From: Actinomycetes bacterium
GTDB taxonomy: Bacteria; Actinomycetota; Actinomycetes; Jiangellales; Jiangellaceae
NCBI GenBank assembly: GCA_021793295.1
Contig: JAJYTA010000011.1
Location: 1 to 51,657 of the forward strand
Direction: 5' to 3'
Length of the DNA: 51,657 nucleotides
Shown: piece by piece, positions 39,520 to 48,364 of the stretch
How the letters are laid out: each line of letters starts with the position of its first letter
Numbering within the stretch: position 1 is the stretch's first letter
The notes under the pieces: model-generated
What the model saw: only the letters and a program-made list of their open reading frames with translations
Told to the model about the DNA's origin: nothing
Databases searched by the model: none
Position numbers and translations under genes: made by a program

Positions 39520-41460
39520 TTAGAGCTCGCGGCGCAGGACCGGGATCACGCCTCCGGTGAGCACCATGTCGATCTGACGGGGCGACAACCGATGGCGCAG
39601 TTCGACGGTCCGGTCGCCGACCCGCGCCTGCAGCGCCCGCCCGCCCTGCAGGCTCTCGTGCACGCCGTTCAACTCGAGGGTGTCGCCGGGGCCGAGCGTG
39701 TCGTAGTCGGCCGGGTCGGCGAACTCCAGAGCCAGGACGCCGAAGTTGGCGAGGTTCTGCCAGTGGATACGCGCGAACGACTTGGCCACGACGACTCGCA
39801 ACCCGAGGTAGCGCGGGGTGATGACCGCGTGCTCTCGCGACGAGCCCTGACCGTAGTTGTCCCCGCCGATCACGACGTGGTCGCCGAGGGAGGCCGCGCG
39901 TTCGGAGTACGTCGGGTCCACCGGCCGGAAGGTGAACTTCGCCAGTTCCGGGATGTTGGAGCGGAAGGGCAAGGCTGCCGCACCGGCCGGGGAGATCTCA
40001 TCGGTCGAGAGGTTGTCGCCGACCTTGAGCGCGACCGGCAGCTGCATCGCGTCCGGAACCCCGTCGAAGTCGGGCAGTGTGGAGATGTTCGGCGTCTTGA
40101 CCAGCTCGATCTTCGCGGATTCCTCCGGCGGCAGCGGTGGAACCAGCATCGAGGTGTTGATGCTGTGCCTGGTCGGCAGGTCGAGGACCGGGTAGTCGAC
40201 GCCGTACTTCTCCGCCCACGCGCGGGGGTCGGTGATGACCCCGGTCAACGCGCTGGCAGCAGCTGTCTCCGGGGAGCAGAGAAAGACCGAGTCGTCCGGC
40301 GTGCCACTGCGGCCGGGGAAGTTGCGCGGGAAGGTCCGCAGGCTGTTGGTGTCTTGGGCCGGTGCCTGGCCCATGCCGATGCAGCCCATGCAGCCGGTCT
40401 GGTGCAATCGGGCGCCTGCGCCGAGCAAGTCGAACGTGGCACCCATCCTGGTCATGTCTTCGAAGATCTGCCGCGACGACGGGTTGACGTCGAAGCTGAC
40501 CGACGCGTCGCTCTGCCTGCCTTTCACCATCGCCGCAGCGATCGCGAAGTCACGCAGGCCGGGGTTGGCGCTGGAGCCGATGACCACCTGGCTGATGTCC
40601 GTGCCGGCGACCTCGGAAACCGGCACGACGTTGCCCGGCGAGGTGGGCTTGGCGATCAACGGCTCGAGAGTCGAAAGATCGATGTGATCATGGAGGTCGT
40701 ACGTCGCATCATCGTCGGCCAGCAGTTCGGTGAAGTCGTCTTCGCGGTCTTCAGCCCGCAGGAACTGCCGGACGGCGTCGTCGGCGGGGAAGACCGTGGT
40801 GGTGGCGCCGAGCTCGGCGCCCATGTTCGCGATCACGTGCCGGTCCATGGCCGACAGATGGGCGAGGCCGGGGCCGTGATACTCGATGATCCGGTTCAGC
40901 CCGCCTTTGACGTCGTGCCGCCGCAGCATCTCGAGGATCACGTCCTTGGCCGACACCCACGGCGGTAGCTCACCGGTGAGTTCGACACCCCAGACTTCGG
41001 GCATCGTCACGTAGAGCGGCTCGCCGGCGATCGCCATCGCCACTTCGACCCCGCCCACGCCGACCGCGAGCATGCCCAAGCAGCCGGCGGCGCAGGTGTG
41101 TGAGTCCGAGCCGGCCATGGTCAGGCCGGGCCGGCCGAAACGCTGCATGTGCGTGGGGTGCGACACGCCGTTGCCGGCTTTGGAGTACCACAGGCCGAAG
41201 CGGCGGCACGCACTGTGCAAGAAGGCGTGGTCTTCGGCGTTGCGTTGGTCGGCCTGTAGGAGGTTGTGGTCGACGTACTGCGCGCTCAACTCGGTGCGGG
41301 CGCGGTCGAGGTCCATCGCCTCGAGCTCGAGCATGACCATGGTGCCGGTGGCGTCCTGGGTCAGCGTGTGGTCGATCCGAAGCCCGATCTCACTACCGGG
41401 CGTGGCCTCACCGGAGACCAGGTGCGACGTGATCAACTTCTGCGTGACGTTCAAGCCCAT
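39520..41460 (-). CDS. Aconitate hydratase (Aquifex-type)
   Basis: A 646-residue iron-sulfur hydratase of the aconitase/isopropylmalate isomerase superfamily, in the short monomeric (Aquifex-type) arrangement: domains 1-3 up to ~residue 420, then the swivel domain (YPVLDLP..., ISPAGAAALPFRSNIPELAKF, GDNYGQGSSREHAVITPRYLGLRVVVAKSFARIHWQNLANFGVL). The iron-sulfur ligands C357 and C360 are in TGCMGCIGMG. The stretch where classic aconitase has GSCTN reads IGSSANPGLRD (near residue 296), with Ser in place of the first cluster cysteine. C123 in GSDSHTC is conserved in the wider family. It catalyses, or is predicted to catalyse, citrate-isocitrate interconversion. It may instead be a related hydro-lyase. 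Confidence 0.87.
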   Translation of the reverse strand: MGLNVTQKLITSHLVSGEATPGSEIGLRIDHTLTQDATGTMVMLELEAMDLDRARTELSAQYVDHNLLQADQRNAEDHAFLHSACRRFGLWYSKAGNGVSHPTHMQRFGRPGLTMAGSDSHTCAAGCLGMLAVGVGGVEVAMAIAGEPLYVTMPEVWGVELTGELPPWVSAKDVILEMLRRHDVKGGLNRIIEYHGPGLAHLSAMDRHVIANMGAELGATTTVFPADDAVRQFLRAEDREDDFTELLADDDATYDLHDHIDLSTLEPLIAKPTSPGNVVPVSEVAGTDISQVVIGSSANPGLRDFAIAAAMVKGRQSDASVSFDVNPSSRQIFEDMTRMGATFDLLGAGARLHQTGCMGCIGMGQAPAQDTNSLRTFPRNFPGRSGTPDDSVFLCSPETAAASALTGVITDPRAWAEKYGVDYPVLDLPTRHSINTSMLVPPLPPEESAKIELVKTPNISTLPDFDGVPDAMQLPVALKVGDNLSTDEISPAGAAALPFRSNIPELAKFTFRPVDPTYSERAASLGDHVVIGGDNYGQGSSREHAVITPRYLGLRVVVAKSFARIHWQNLANFGVLALEFADPADYDTLGPGDTLELNGVHESLQGGRALQARVGDRTVELRHRLSPRQIDMVLTGGVIPVLRREL

Positions 41461-41543
41461 GCCCTGAACCTACCCGTCGGTCATCGTGATATCCCCCACA
41501 TCGGAAATGACTGGTAGGCCCAGGGCATCGAGCAAAGCTCACG

Positions 41544-43145
41544 TCAGGAGTCGCGGATGAGGTCCGCGGCTCGCCAGCCGATCGCCATCGCGGGAGCGGC
41601 GGTGTTGCCGGAGACCTGCTGCGGCAGAACCGACACGTCGACCACCCGGAGACCGTCGACCCCACGCACGCGCAGGTCAGGCGTGACGACGTCGTCGTCC
41701 TCGGGGCCCATGGCCGCCGACCCGACGGCGTGGTAGATCGTGATCCCGGGGGAGTGGGCGAAGTTGACGACCTGTTCCGGGGTTTGCACGTCCGGGCCGG
41801 GGAACTCCTCGAAGGCGATCTCCGAGGCGATGGGTTCCTGAGCGGTCACCTCGCGCAGCTTCTGCACGATGCTGCCCGTGACACGCCGGTCTTCGGCATC
41901 GTCGAAGTAGTTGGCGGCGATGATCGGGGCCGCACCTGGACTGGCGCCGCTGATGTGGATGGAACTGTGCGTGTTGGGCCGGATCTGGTAGCCCAGCATG
42001 TACAGGCCGGGTTCCTTGGCGACATCGAGGCCGTTGGAGAAGTCCAGTCCGAACGGCACCGCCACCACTTGGATGTCCGGACGGCTCGCGTCCGGGCCGG
42101 ATCTGATGTGCGCCATCAGGTCATACCCTGCCGTGCCCACGGGGCCCTGGCGGGTCAAGAGGTACCGGGCGCCCTGAGCCAGCTGCTTGGCCTTGGAACT
42201 CAACGCCAGGGTGTTGCCGATGGGGCGCTTGAACCGGACTTGAATCGCCACGCCGTGCTGCTCGATCATCCGTTCTCCCACATGGGGACTTTCGACCCGG
42301 ATCGGGACGCCGGCTCGCCTCAGCACGTCGCCGCGGCCGATACCGGACCGCTCGAGCAAGAGGGGCGTCTCGATCGCGCCGGCGGAGAGGATGACTTCCT
42401 TGCGGGCGGTGTACGAGATGAGTCGCCGTCCCGACCTCGCCCTGACACCGATGACGCGCTTGCCGTCGAAGCGCAGGGTGCCCACCGTCGTTCCGGTGGC
42501 GATGGTCAGGTTCTTCCGGCCGCGGATCGGCCAGAGGAAGGCGTTCGCGGTGCTCTGGCGGATGCCGTTCTTGATCGTCGACGGCGTGAAGCCGACTTGC
42601 TGCTCGTCCTGGGCGTTCAGGTCCTCGACGAACTTCCAGTCCGCACCGGCAGCCGAATCGAGGAACAGGCGCACGGTTTCGTCGTCGGTGTCGGTCGGAA
42701 CGGTGACGCCCAACGGGCCGCCGGTGCCGCGCATCGCGGAGGCGCCGAGAGAATGGTCCTCCATGGCCAGGAAGGCCGGCAGGATGTTGGTCCAACTCCA
42801 CTGTGGATTGCCGGCCGCGGCCAGGGCGTCGTAGTCCTCTTGCTGACCGCGTACGTACATCATGCCGTTGACCGCTGTGGATCCGCCGAGCACGCTGCCG
42901 CGCAGCCAGGGCTCGACGTACCCCGACGGGAACGGTTTGGCCGAATAGGTCTTGGTCAACGAGTCGGACTTGAGGGTGAAGAAGAACCCCTTGGGGATGT
43001 ACAGCAGTGGATTCCATCCCTTGCCGCCTCGCTCGATCAGGAGCACAGACGTACGTGGGTCCTCCGACAAGCGGTTCGCCAGCACCGCTCCCGAACCCCC
43101 AGCTCCCACGATGATGTAGTCGTACGACCTCTGACCGCCGGACAT
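41544..43145 (-). CDS. GMC family oxidoreductase (choline dehydrogenase-like)
   Basis: A 533-residue FAD enzyme. The N-terminal Rossmann motif is YDYIIVGAGGSGAVLANRLSE, then the GMC signature 1 around LRGSVLGGSTAVNGMMYVRG and signature 2 in ILSAGAIETPLLLERSGIG. The catalytic His is in YHAVGSAAMG (near residue 469) and the Asn in SGNTAAPAMAIG (near 513). Relatives oxidise choline, alcohols or polyethylene glycol. AAGGAGG precedes the ATG. No betaine aldehyde dehydrogenase follows, so a glycine-betaine role is not supported by context. The palindrome at 43174-43191 in its promoter region suggests repression by a TetR- or MarR-type protein. Confidence 0.92.
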   Translation of the reverse strand: MSGGQRSYDYIIVGAGGSGAVLANRLSEDPRTSVLLIERGGKGWNPLLYIPKGFFFTLKSDSLTKTYSAKPFPSGYVEPWLRGSVLGGSTAVNGMMYVRGQQEDYDALAAAGNPQWSWTNILPAFLAMEDHSLGASAMRGTGGPLGVTVPTDTDDETVRLFLDSAAGADWKFVEDLNAQDEQQVGFTPSTIKNGIRQSTANAFLWPIRGRKNLTIATGTTVGTLRFDGKRVIGVRARSGRRLISYTARKEVILSAGAIETPLLLERSGIGRGDVLRRAGVPIRVESPHVGERMIEQHGVAIQVRFKRPIGNTLALSSKAKQLAQGARYLLTRQGPVGTAGYDLMAHIRSGPDASRPDIQVVAVPFGLDFSNGLDVAKEPGLYMLGYQIRPNTHSSIHISGASPGAAPIIAANYFDDAEDRRVTGSIVQKLREVTAQEPIASEIAFEEFPGPDVQTPEQVVNFAHSPGITIYHAVGSAAMGPEDDDVVTPDLRVRGVDGLRVVDVSVLPQQVSGNTAAPAMAIGWRAADLIRDS

Positions 43146-43173
43146 GGCGAACCGCCTCCTTGAAAATATTGGG

Positions 43174-43191
43174 TTGTTGATACATCAACAA
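43174..43191. promoter_or_regulatory. Palindromic operator upstream of the GMC gene
   Basis: TTGTTGA-TACA-TCAACAA, a perfect 7-bp dyad. It is strikingly AT-rich for this genome and lies 29 bp upstream of the GMC start, overlapping its likely -35/-10 zone (AATATT follows on the minus strand). It resembles TetR/MarR operators; no such regulator is in the window. Confidence 0.65.
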
Positions 43192-43270
43192 ATGTTTCGG
43201 CGATGTTGTTCCCCGAGCCCGCGCACGGCGTCGCCGCGCCGCTGGCGTCAGCACTGGATAAGATTTCGCC

Positions 43271-43702
43271 ATGGCCGACACGCATGACTTGCGTGATCTG
43301 GTGCGGTTGCGTCGAGTGCGCGACCGCATCGACCGTGAGTACGACCAGCCGCTGAACGTCGAAGCGCTGGCCCGCGACGCGCACATGTCGGCGGGGCACC
43401 TGAGCCGTGAGTTCAAGCGCGCCTACGGTGAGTCGCCGTACTCCTACCTGATGACGCGGCGCATCGAGCGCGCCATGGCGCTACTGCGACGCGGCGACCT
43501 CAGCGTCACCGAGGTGTGCTTCGCCGTCGGCTGCTCCTCGCTGGGGACATTCAGCACCCGATTCACCGAGCTGGTGGGGGTGGCACCCAGCGTGTACCGG
43601 CGCGAGGCGACCGGCGCCATGGTGGGGATCCCACCCTGCGTGGCCAAACACGTCAGCAGACCGGTCAGGAATCGAGAAGCGCGGGTTCTCCAGCGCGCCT
43701 AG
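43271..43702 (+). CDS. AraC family transcriptional regulator
   Basis: A 143-residue regulator consisting almost only of the AraC double helix-turn-helix: LRRVRDRIDREYDQPLNVEALARDAHMSAGHLSREFKRAYGESPYSYLMTRRIERAMALLRRGDLSVTEVCFAVGCSSLGTFSTRFTELVGVAPSVYRR, with the classic second-helix motif GCSSLGTFSTRF. No ligand-binding domain is present. A TAAGAT -10 lies 6 nt before the ATG without a ribosome site, so it is probably leaderless. Its stop is 10 bp before the downstream VOC gene, whose promoter box lies inside the 3' end of this gene. It likely activates that gene, and perhaps the second VOC gene at 51568. Confidence 0.9.
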   Translation: MADTHDLRDLVRLRRVRDRIDREYDQPLNVEALARDAHMSAGHLSREFKRAYGESPYSYLMTRRIERAMALLRRGDLSVTEVCFAVGCSSLGTFSTRFTELVGVAPSVYRREATGAMVGIPPCVAKHVSRPVRNREARVLQRA

Positions 43703-43705
43703 CCT
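43665..43705 (+). promoter_or_regulatory. Promoter box of the first VOC gene
   Basis: TCAGGAATCGAGAAGCG (43665-43681) plus a -10 TAGCCT (43700-43705) 7 nt before the ATG. The 17-nt box is identical to that at 51519-51535 before the paralogous VOC gene. It probably marks the AraC regulator's binding site, and the transcript would be leaderless. Confidence 0.65.
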
Positions 43706-43712
43706 CGTCACC

Positions 43713-44123
43713 ATGAACATCACCATTCACAACGCCTACCTGCCGCACAACGACCCGCAGGCCTCGTTGCGCTTCTACCGCGACACGCTGGGCTTCGAGA
43801 TCCGCAACGACGTCGAGTACGGCGAGCTGCACTGGATCACCGTCGGCCCGCCGAACCAGCCCGACGTGTCCATCGTCTTGCATCCGCCGTTCGCCGACCC
43901 GGGCATCACCGACGACGAGCGCCGCACGATCACCGAGATGATGGCCAAGGGCACCTACGCCGGCATCAACCTGGCCACCCCGGAACTCGACGAGACCTTC
44001 CAGCGACTGCAAGCCGACGAGGCCGAAGTCGTCCAAGAACCGACCGACCAGCCCTGGGGGATCCGCGACTGCGCGTTTCGCGACCCCGCCGGCAACATGA
44101 TCCGCATCTTCGAGGTCAGTTGA
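43713..44123 (+). CDS. VOC family (glyoxalase-like) protein
   Basis: A 136-residue vicinal-oxygen-chelate protein. It starts MNITIHNAYLPHNDPQASLRFYRDTLGFEIRNDVEYGELHWITVGPP, the standard VOC first half, and ends with QEPTDQPWGIRDCAFRDPAGNMIRIFEVS, the second half with the usual metal-ligand Glu near the end. Members include glyoxalases, dioxygenases and antibiotic-resistance binding proteins. The reaction is unknown here. It is likely activated by the adjacent AraC regulator. A paralogue begins at 51568 with a closely similar N-terminus (TTIHASSLPHDDPDASLAFYR), so this is one of a small set of duplicated genes. Confidence 0.88.
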   Translation: MNITIHNAYLPHNDPQASLRFYRDTLGFEIRNDVEYGELHWITVGPPNQPDVSIVLHPPFADPGITDDERRTITEMMAKGTYAGINLATPELDETFQRLQADEAEVVQEPTDQPWGIRDCAFRDPAGNMIRIFEVS

Positions 44124-44144
44124 CCCGACGGCTTCGCGCGGTCG

Positions 44145-47100
44145 CTACCGGGCACCACCGCGCCGCGATTGCAATTCGAAGGCATCGATGACGGTCTGCT
44201 GGACCCGGTTGCCGGCGTCGTCGACCGCCTCGGCCCGCAGGCTCACCGTGGTCCCGGCTCCGTGACGCGCCGGGTGAACCAAGACGACCCGATAGGCGCC
44301 GTCGCCGGCCACCTGTGCCGTCCGTGCGGGTTGCCAGTGCTCGCCGCTGTCGTAGCTGACCTGCACGTCGAAGCTGTCCACGGCGCTGGGCGGAGCCCCG
44401 GGCTGTCGGTACACGTAAACCGTCAGCTGCTGGGCGCCGGGAGCCGGTGCCGTGTTGTCGACGGTCAAGCCCGCGGCGAAGTCCCAACTGAGCTGCAGCA
44501 ACCGCTCGACGCGACACAGCTTGGGCCCGGGTGGAGCATCGGGTCCGCCTTGGCCCTGGCACTCGAAACCATCCACCGACTCGTCACTGGTGGGATGTTC
44601 GGAGGTGAACTCCCACTCCGAGCTGATCTCGGCAGGGTGCGGTGTGTAGGCCGGGTTGACGCGGTGCGTCAACCGGTAGTGCGCCCGCTGCGGGTACTGA
44701 CTGAGGTCCCACAGGGCGGGAATCGGCGTCGGCAGCTCCGCACCGTCCCGGTAGAGGTGCACCTCGGCATCGCCGGCCAGCGCGGCCCACAGGTAGTTCT
44801 CGCCGCTGTGCGTGCCGTCGCTGTACGTGGACTCCGGGAAGACGTACAGGTTCTGGCCGTCCCGGCAGAACACGCAACCGTCGTGGAACGGGAAGACTCC
44901 GGCCAGCTCACCGAGGACGGGCAGGCGCAGCGAGCCCAGCCCGGACGGCATGCCCCACGTCGTGCGAATCCGTTCGGCTCGGTCGAAGACCTCGAAGGCC
45001 TCCTCGGACTTGTCGTCGGAGATCAGCCCGTCCGGGTTGTCCCGCTCGCTCGGGTGAGCACCGTCCAGCAGCGTCCACCACAGCACATCGTCGGACACCG
45101 GCCCGACGTACTCGGTGCGCACCGTCTGCCCGGGCAACCAGGCCCGGGTCGCCACGCTGGCGCCGTCAGGCTCGATCTGGCGCGTGATCCGGTGGATGTC
45201 TCTGGGGCGCGAACTGTTGTAGTGCGACTCGACCGTGGCCAGTTCATCGGCCCGCACCTGATAGCGGCCGTCGTCGGGTACCACCGGGTCGGTGAAATGC
45301 AGGCGATAGGCCACCGACGGGTCGGTCGCAGTAGACAGCCGCACCGGCACCGGCTCGCCTCCGGTGTACGAGCGCAGCTGCTGCACCTCACCGGGACCGA
45401 GGCGCAGCACCGGCAGCGGCGCGCTCGGCTCGCACCCTGCCGGCGCGCCGCCGTCGATGATCGGCGGGCCACACCAGGTGGGTACCCCCACGTCCACGGC
45501 GAGCACCGCGCCGACCGCACCGGCCTCGCGCAGCCGCATCAACGTCTCGTGCACCGGCACGCCTGGATTGTTGATACTGAAGCCGTCTTGCCACGTGCGT
45601 GTCAGCAGGGCGAGATTGCCGCGGAGGTCCGAACGTTCGACGGCTTCGGCGCTGCCGGACCCGACGTCGACGAGCTGGAGATCACCCTGCACGTCGAGCT
45701 TGGGGGCCTGGAAGTAATAGTGCAGGTACGTCGGGTCCACGGTGGGAGCGTCGGCCCCCAACACATCAAGCCGCGTGATGTCGTCGATGGCCTCGATTCC
45801 GGTGATGAATCGCGCGGATGCGACGGTGACCGGCTCGGTCGGGGTGACTCTGAGCAGTTGTGCCCCCATCCGGCCATGGTCGGCCGCCCAGCCGATCCGG
45901 TAGGAGCCGCCGTAGGTCGTCTCGCGAACCATCGTCTGACTGACGGTGAGCAGCTGGGTCGGCTGCGGGGCGGACAGTCGTAGCGGCACGGCAGCCGTGC
46001 CGTCCAGGACGACCTCGTGGTCGGCGCCGCTGACGACCACTTCCGGGTCGACGAGCTCGGTGTGGGCGAACGCGCCGCTCGAGGGGTCGACGTGCAGGAA
46101 CGACACCGAGATCGCGTACACCCCGTCCGGCACCCAGACGTCGGCGGATGGAACCTGGCGAGCCTCCAGCATGACCGGCTGCTCAGCGTCCACCCGAACG
46201 AGCGTCCACAGCGCCCAGTCGGTCATGCGCTCGTTCGGCCACCCCTGCGGCGGTACGGCGGTCAGCCGCAACGTGTGTCCCGGCGGCAAGGGATTGGCCC
46301 CGATCGCCGTGCCGAACATCTCTACCCCGGAGTTCGAGTCGAGCACCTGGAACCGCCCGGAGTGCGAGCCGTGCCCGTCCCGGCGTGGCGTGAAGGTGAC
46401 CTCGACCTGCCCCGAGCCACCACCGGGCACGGTGAGTGTGGCCGGCTCGACAGCGATCTGCGAATCCGCCCCGTCACCGGCGGAATCCTGCAGATGTGCG
46501 GCGAGATCGATGGTGGCCGGTGCGTCGGCGTGATTGGTGATCGTCACGGTCGTGGTGACCGGTTCCTCGTGCGGGAAGGCCAGCTGTCCGAAGTCGATGC
46601 TGGCCGGGGACATCGTCAGGTCCTGCTCGAGCGCTCGAGCCATGTCGACGCGGCCGGCTCCCTGCTCGTAGCCGGACAGGCCCGATGGAGAGACGGCCGA
46701 GCCCATCAGCGCCGCCTTGAGCTGTTCGGCCTGCCAGTGCGGATGCTGCTGGGCAAGAATCGCGGCAGCCCCGGCCACGTGAGGTGTGGCCATCGACGTG
46801 CCCTTCGCGGTCGTGTAGTGCTCTCCGACTGCGGTGCCCAGGCTCGTCCCGGCCGCGCGGGCCGCAGTGATCGCGACGCCGGGAGCGGTGATGTCGGGCT
46901 TGAGGGCGAAGCTGCGGGTGAGGGGCCCGCGTGAGGAGAAGTCGGCCAGCCGGTCGGTCTTGTCGACGGCGCCGACGGTGAGCGCGGCCGCTGCGGCGCC
47001 GGGCGCGGCCACGGTTCTGGGGTTGGGGCCGGTGTTGCCGGCGGCGACGACGAACAACGTTCCGGTCCGCTCGGTCAGCTCGTCGACCGCCAAGCTCAAC

Positions 47101-48239
47101 GGGTCGTTGCCGTCGCTGGGGGCATCGGTGCCGAGGCTCATGTTCACCACCTGCGCATCGGCGGCCGTGGCCCACTCCATCCCGTCGATGAGCCATGACT
47201 CACGCCCGTCGCCGTTGTCGTCCAGCACCTTGCCGACGAGGAGCGAAACGCCAGGTGCGACGCCGCGGTACCGCGAGTCCGATGCGGCGCCCGAGCCGGC
47301 GATGGTCGAGGCCACGTGCGTGCCGTGCCCGTGCCGGTCGACCGCTGAATCCTCGGTGGTGAAGTTCACCGCTTCGACGATCTTGCCGGTCAGATCCGGG
47401 TGGGTCTGGTCGATCCCGGTGTCCAGGACGGCGACGCTGACCCCGGCGCCGTCGAGGCCGGCCTGCCACGCGGCCGGAGCGCCGATCTGGGCCACACTCT
47501 GGTCCAACGTGGGGTGCACCGGGCCATCGAGCCAGACACGTTCGATCTCCGCCGGTCGCGCCTGCCGGCTGCGTTCGTGTGCTGCTGCGCCCAGCCGATT
47601 CCGAAGGTCGCCCCAGAACGCCTCCAAGTGCTGCGCGGACACGGCTACGCCAGCCGCGTTGATGCTCTCCAGCGCGCGCACGTCGCTGCTACCGGGCAGC
47701 TCGCCGGTGCGGGCCCTCAGCGTCGCAGCGAGGCTCGCCGCCCCGGTCTCCGCCCGGCCCACCGCCTGGTCCGCGTACTGCACGATGACCGGGAGCTCGT
47801 CGGTGTCGGCGTAGCCGGCCTCCACCAACCTCCGCACGTCGAACAGCTCGCGATCCACGATCCCGGCGGCGATCGCCGGCCCGGCATCGGAGGGAAAGAC
47901 GTAGTGAGCTCCCTCCGGCGTGCTCACGGTCCGGAACGTCACCGGCGCGCCGTCCGCCGTGAGCCGCTGCGACGTCACGGTGGTGGCGTAGTCGCCGGTG
48001 CCGAGCCGCTGGACCGTGACGGTGTCGCCGGTCAGGAGGGTCACCTCACCAGCGTCGAGGGCCTCATCGCCGGTCACCGCGGTCGGCAGGCCGCCGGGCC
48101 GGGCCGCCGCCTGGCCGATGCCGTCGAGTGATTCACTCGGCAGCGCCGGGGCCCCAGGGGTGGAGAGCGCGGCCAGGGCCACGATCGTGCCGGTCGCGAT
48201 GGGTGCGAGTCCACGGCGGAGCATGTTGCCTCGGGTCAC
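44145..48239 (-). CDS. Large secreted S8 (subtilisin-like) serine peptidase
   Basis: A 1364-residue secreted protease, from GTG 48239 after GGAAAGGA. The signal peptide (LRRGLAPIATGTIVALAALSTPGAPA) is followed by a long N-terminal region (~25-245) that probably acts as propeptide. The catalytic domain has D273 in VAVLDTGIDQTHPDL, H305 in HGHGTHVAS, the oxyanion N402 in VVAAGNTGPNP and S482 in GTSMATPHVAG. A beta-rich C-terminal region of ~850 residues follows, with an Ig-like segment near 545-640 and a PA-like segment (residues ~925-1000). No cell-wall anchor is seen, so release to the medium is likely. The gene is divergent from a SARP-type regulator. Confidence 0.93.
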   Translation of the reverse strand: MTRGNMLRRGLAPIATGTIVALAALSTPGAPALPSESLDGIGQAAARPGGLPTAVTGDEALDAGEVTLLTGDTVTVQRLGTGDYATTVTSQRLTADGAPVTFRTVSTPEGAHYVFPSDAGPAIAAGIVDRELFDVRRLVEAGYADTDELPVIVQYADQAVGRAETGAASLAATLRARTGELPGSSDVRALESINAAGVAVSAQHLEAFWGDLRNRLGAAAHERSRQARPAEIERVWLDGPVHPTLDQSVAQIGAPAAWQAGLDGAGVSVAVLDTGIDQTHPDLTGKIVEAVNFTTEDSAVDRHGHGTHVASTIAGSGAASDSRYRGVAPGVSLLVGKVLDDNGDGRESWLIDGMEWATAADAQVVNMSLGTDAPSDGNDPLSLAVDELTERTGTLFVVAAGNTGPNPRTVAAPGAAAAALTVGAVDKTDRLADFSSRGPLTRSFALKPDITAPGVAITAARAAGTSLGTAVGEHYTTAKGTSMATPHVAGAAAILAQQHPHWQAEQLKAALMGSAVSPSGLSGYEQGAGRVDMARALEQDLTMSPASIDFGQLAFPHEEPVTTTVTITNHADAPATIDLAAHLQDSAGDGADSQIAVEPATLTVPGGGSGQVEVTFTPRRDGHGSHSGRFQVLDSNSGVEMFGTAIGANPLPPGHTLRLTAVPPQGWPNERMTDWALWTLVRVDAEQPVMLEARQVPSADVWVPDGVYAISVSFLHVDPSSGAFAHTELVDPEVVVSGADHEVVLDGTAAVPLRLSAPQPTQLLTVSQTMVRETTYGGSYRIGWAADHGRMGAQLLRVTPTEPVTVASARFITGIEAIDDITRLDVLGADAPTVDPTYLHYYFQAPKLDVQGDLQLVDVGSGSAEAVERSDLRGNLALLTRTWQDGFSINNPGVPVHETLMRLREAGAVGAVLAVDVGVPTWCGPPIIDGGAPAGCEPSAPLPVLRLGPGEVQQLRSYTGGEPVPVRLSTATDPSVAYRLHFTDPVVPDDGRYQVRADELATVESHYNSSRPRDIHRITRQIEPDGASVATRAWLPGQTVRTEYVGPVSDDVLWWTLLDGAHPSERDNPDGLISDDKSEEAFEVFDRAERIRTTWGMPSGLGSLRLPVLGELAGVFPFHDGCVFCRDGQNLYVFPESTYSDGTHSGENYLWAALAGDAEVHLYRDGAELPTPIPALWDLSQYPQRAHYRLTHRVNPAYTPHPAEISSEWEFTSEHPTSDESVDGFECQGQGGPDAPPGPKLCRVERLLQLSWDFAAGLTVDNTAPAPGAQQLTVYVYRQPGAPPSAVDSFDVQVSYDSGEHWQPARTAQVAGDGAYRVVLVHPARHGAGTTVSLRAEAVDDAGNRVQQTVIDAFELQSRRGGAR

Positions 48240-48319
48240 GAGGAAGTCCTTTCCAGCTCGTCCACGCAGCGGCGACTTGCGGCCATCAGCAAGCTTGGCC
48301 GGACTTGGTTGGCACCGGC

Positions 48320-48358
48320 TTGACATTTCCTTGACACCGATGCCGCCCTCACTACGCT
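48320..48358 (+). promoter_or_regulatory. Promoter of the SARP gene with tandem TTGACA repeat
   Basis: TTGACA occurs at 48320-48325 and again at 48331-48336 (11-bp period). The second, with 16 nt to TACGCT (48353-48358), forms a -35/-10 pair. GTG 48365 lies 6 nt downstream, so the transcript is likely leaderless. Direct repeats with 11-bp period are characteristic of SARP binding sites. Confidence 0.6.
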
Positions 48359-48364
48359 GCTGGC

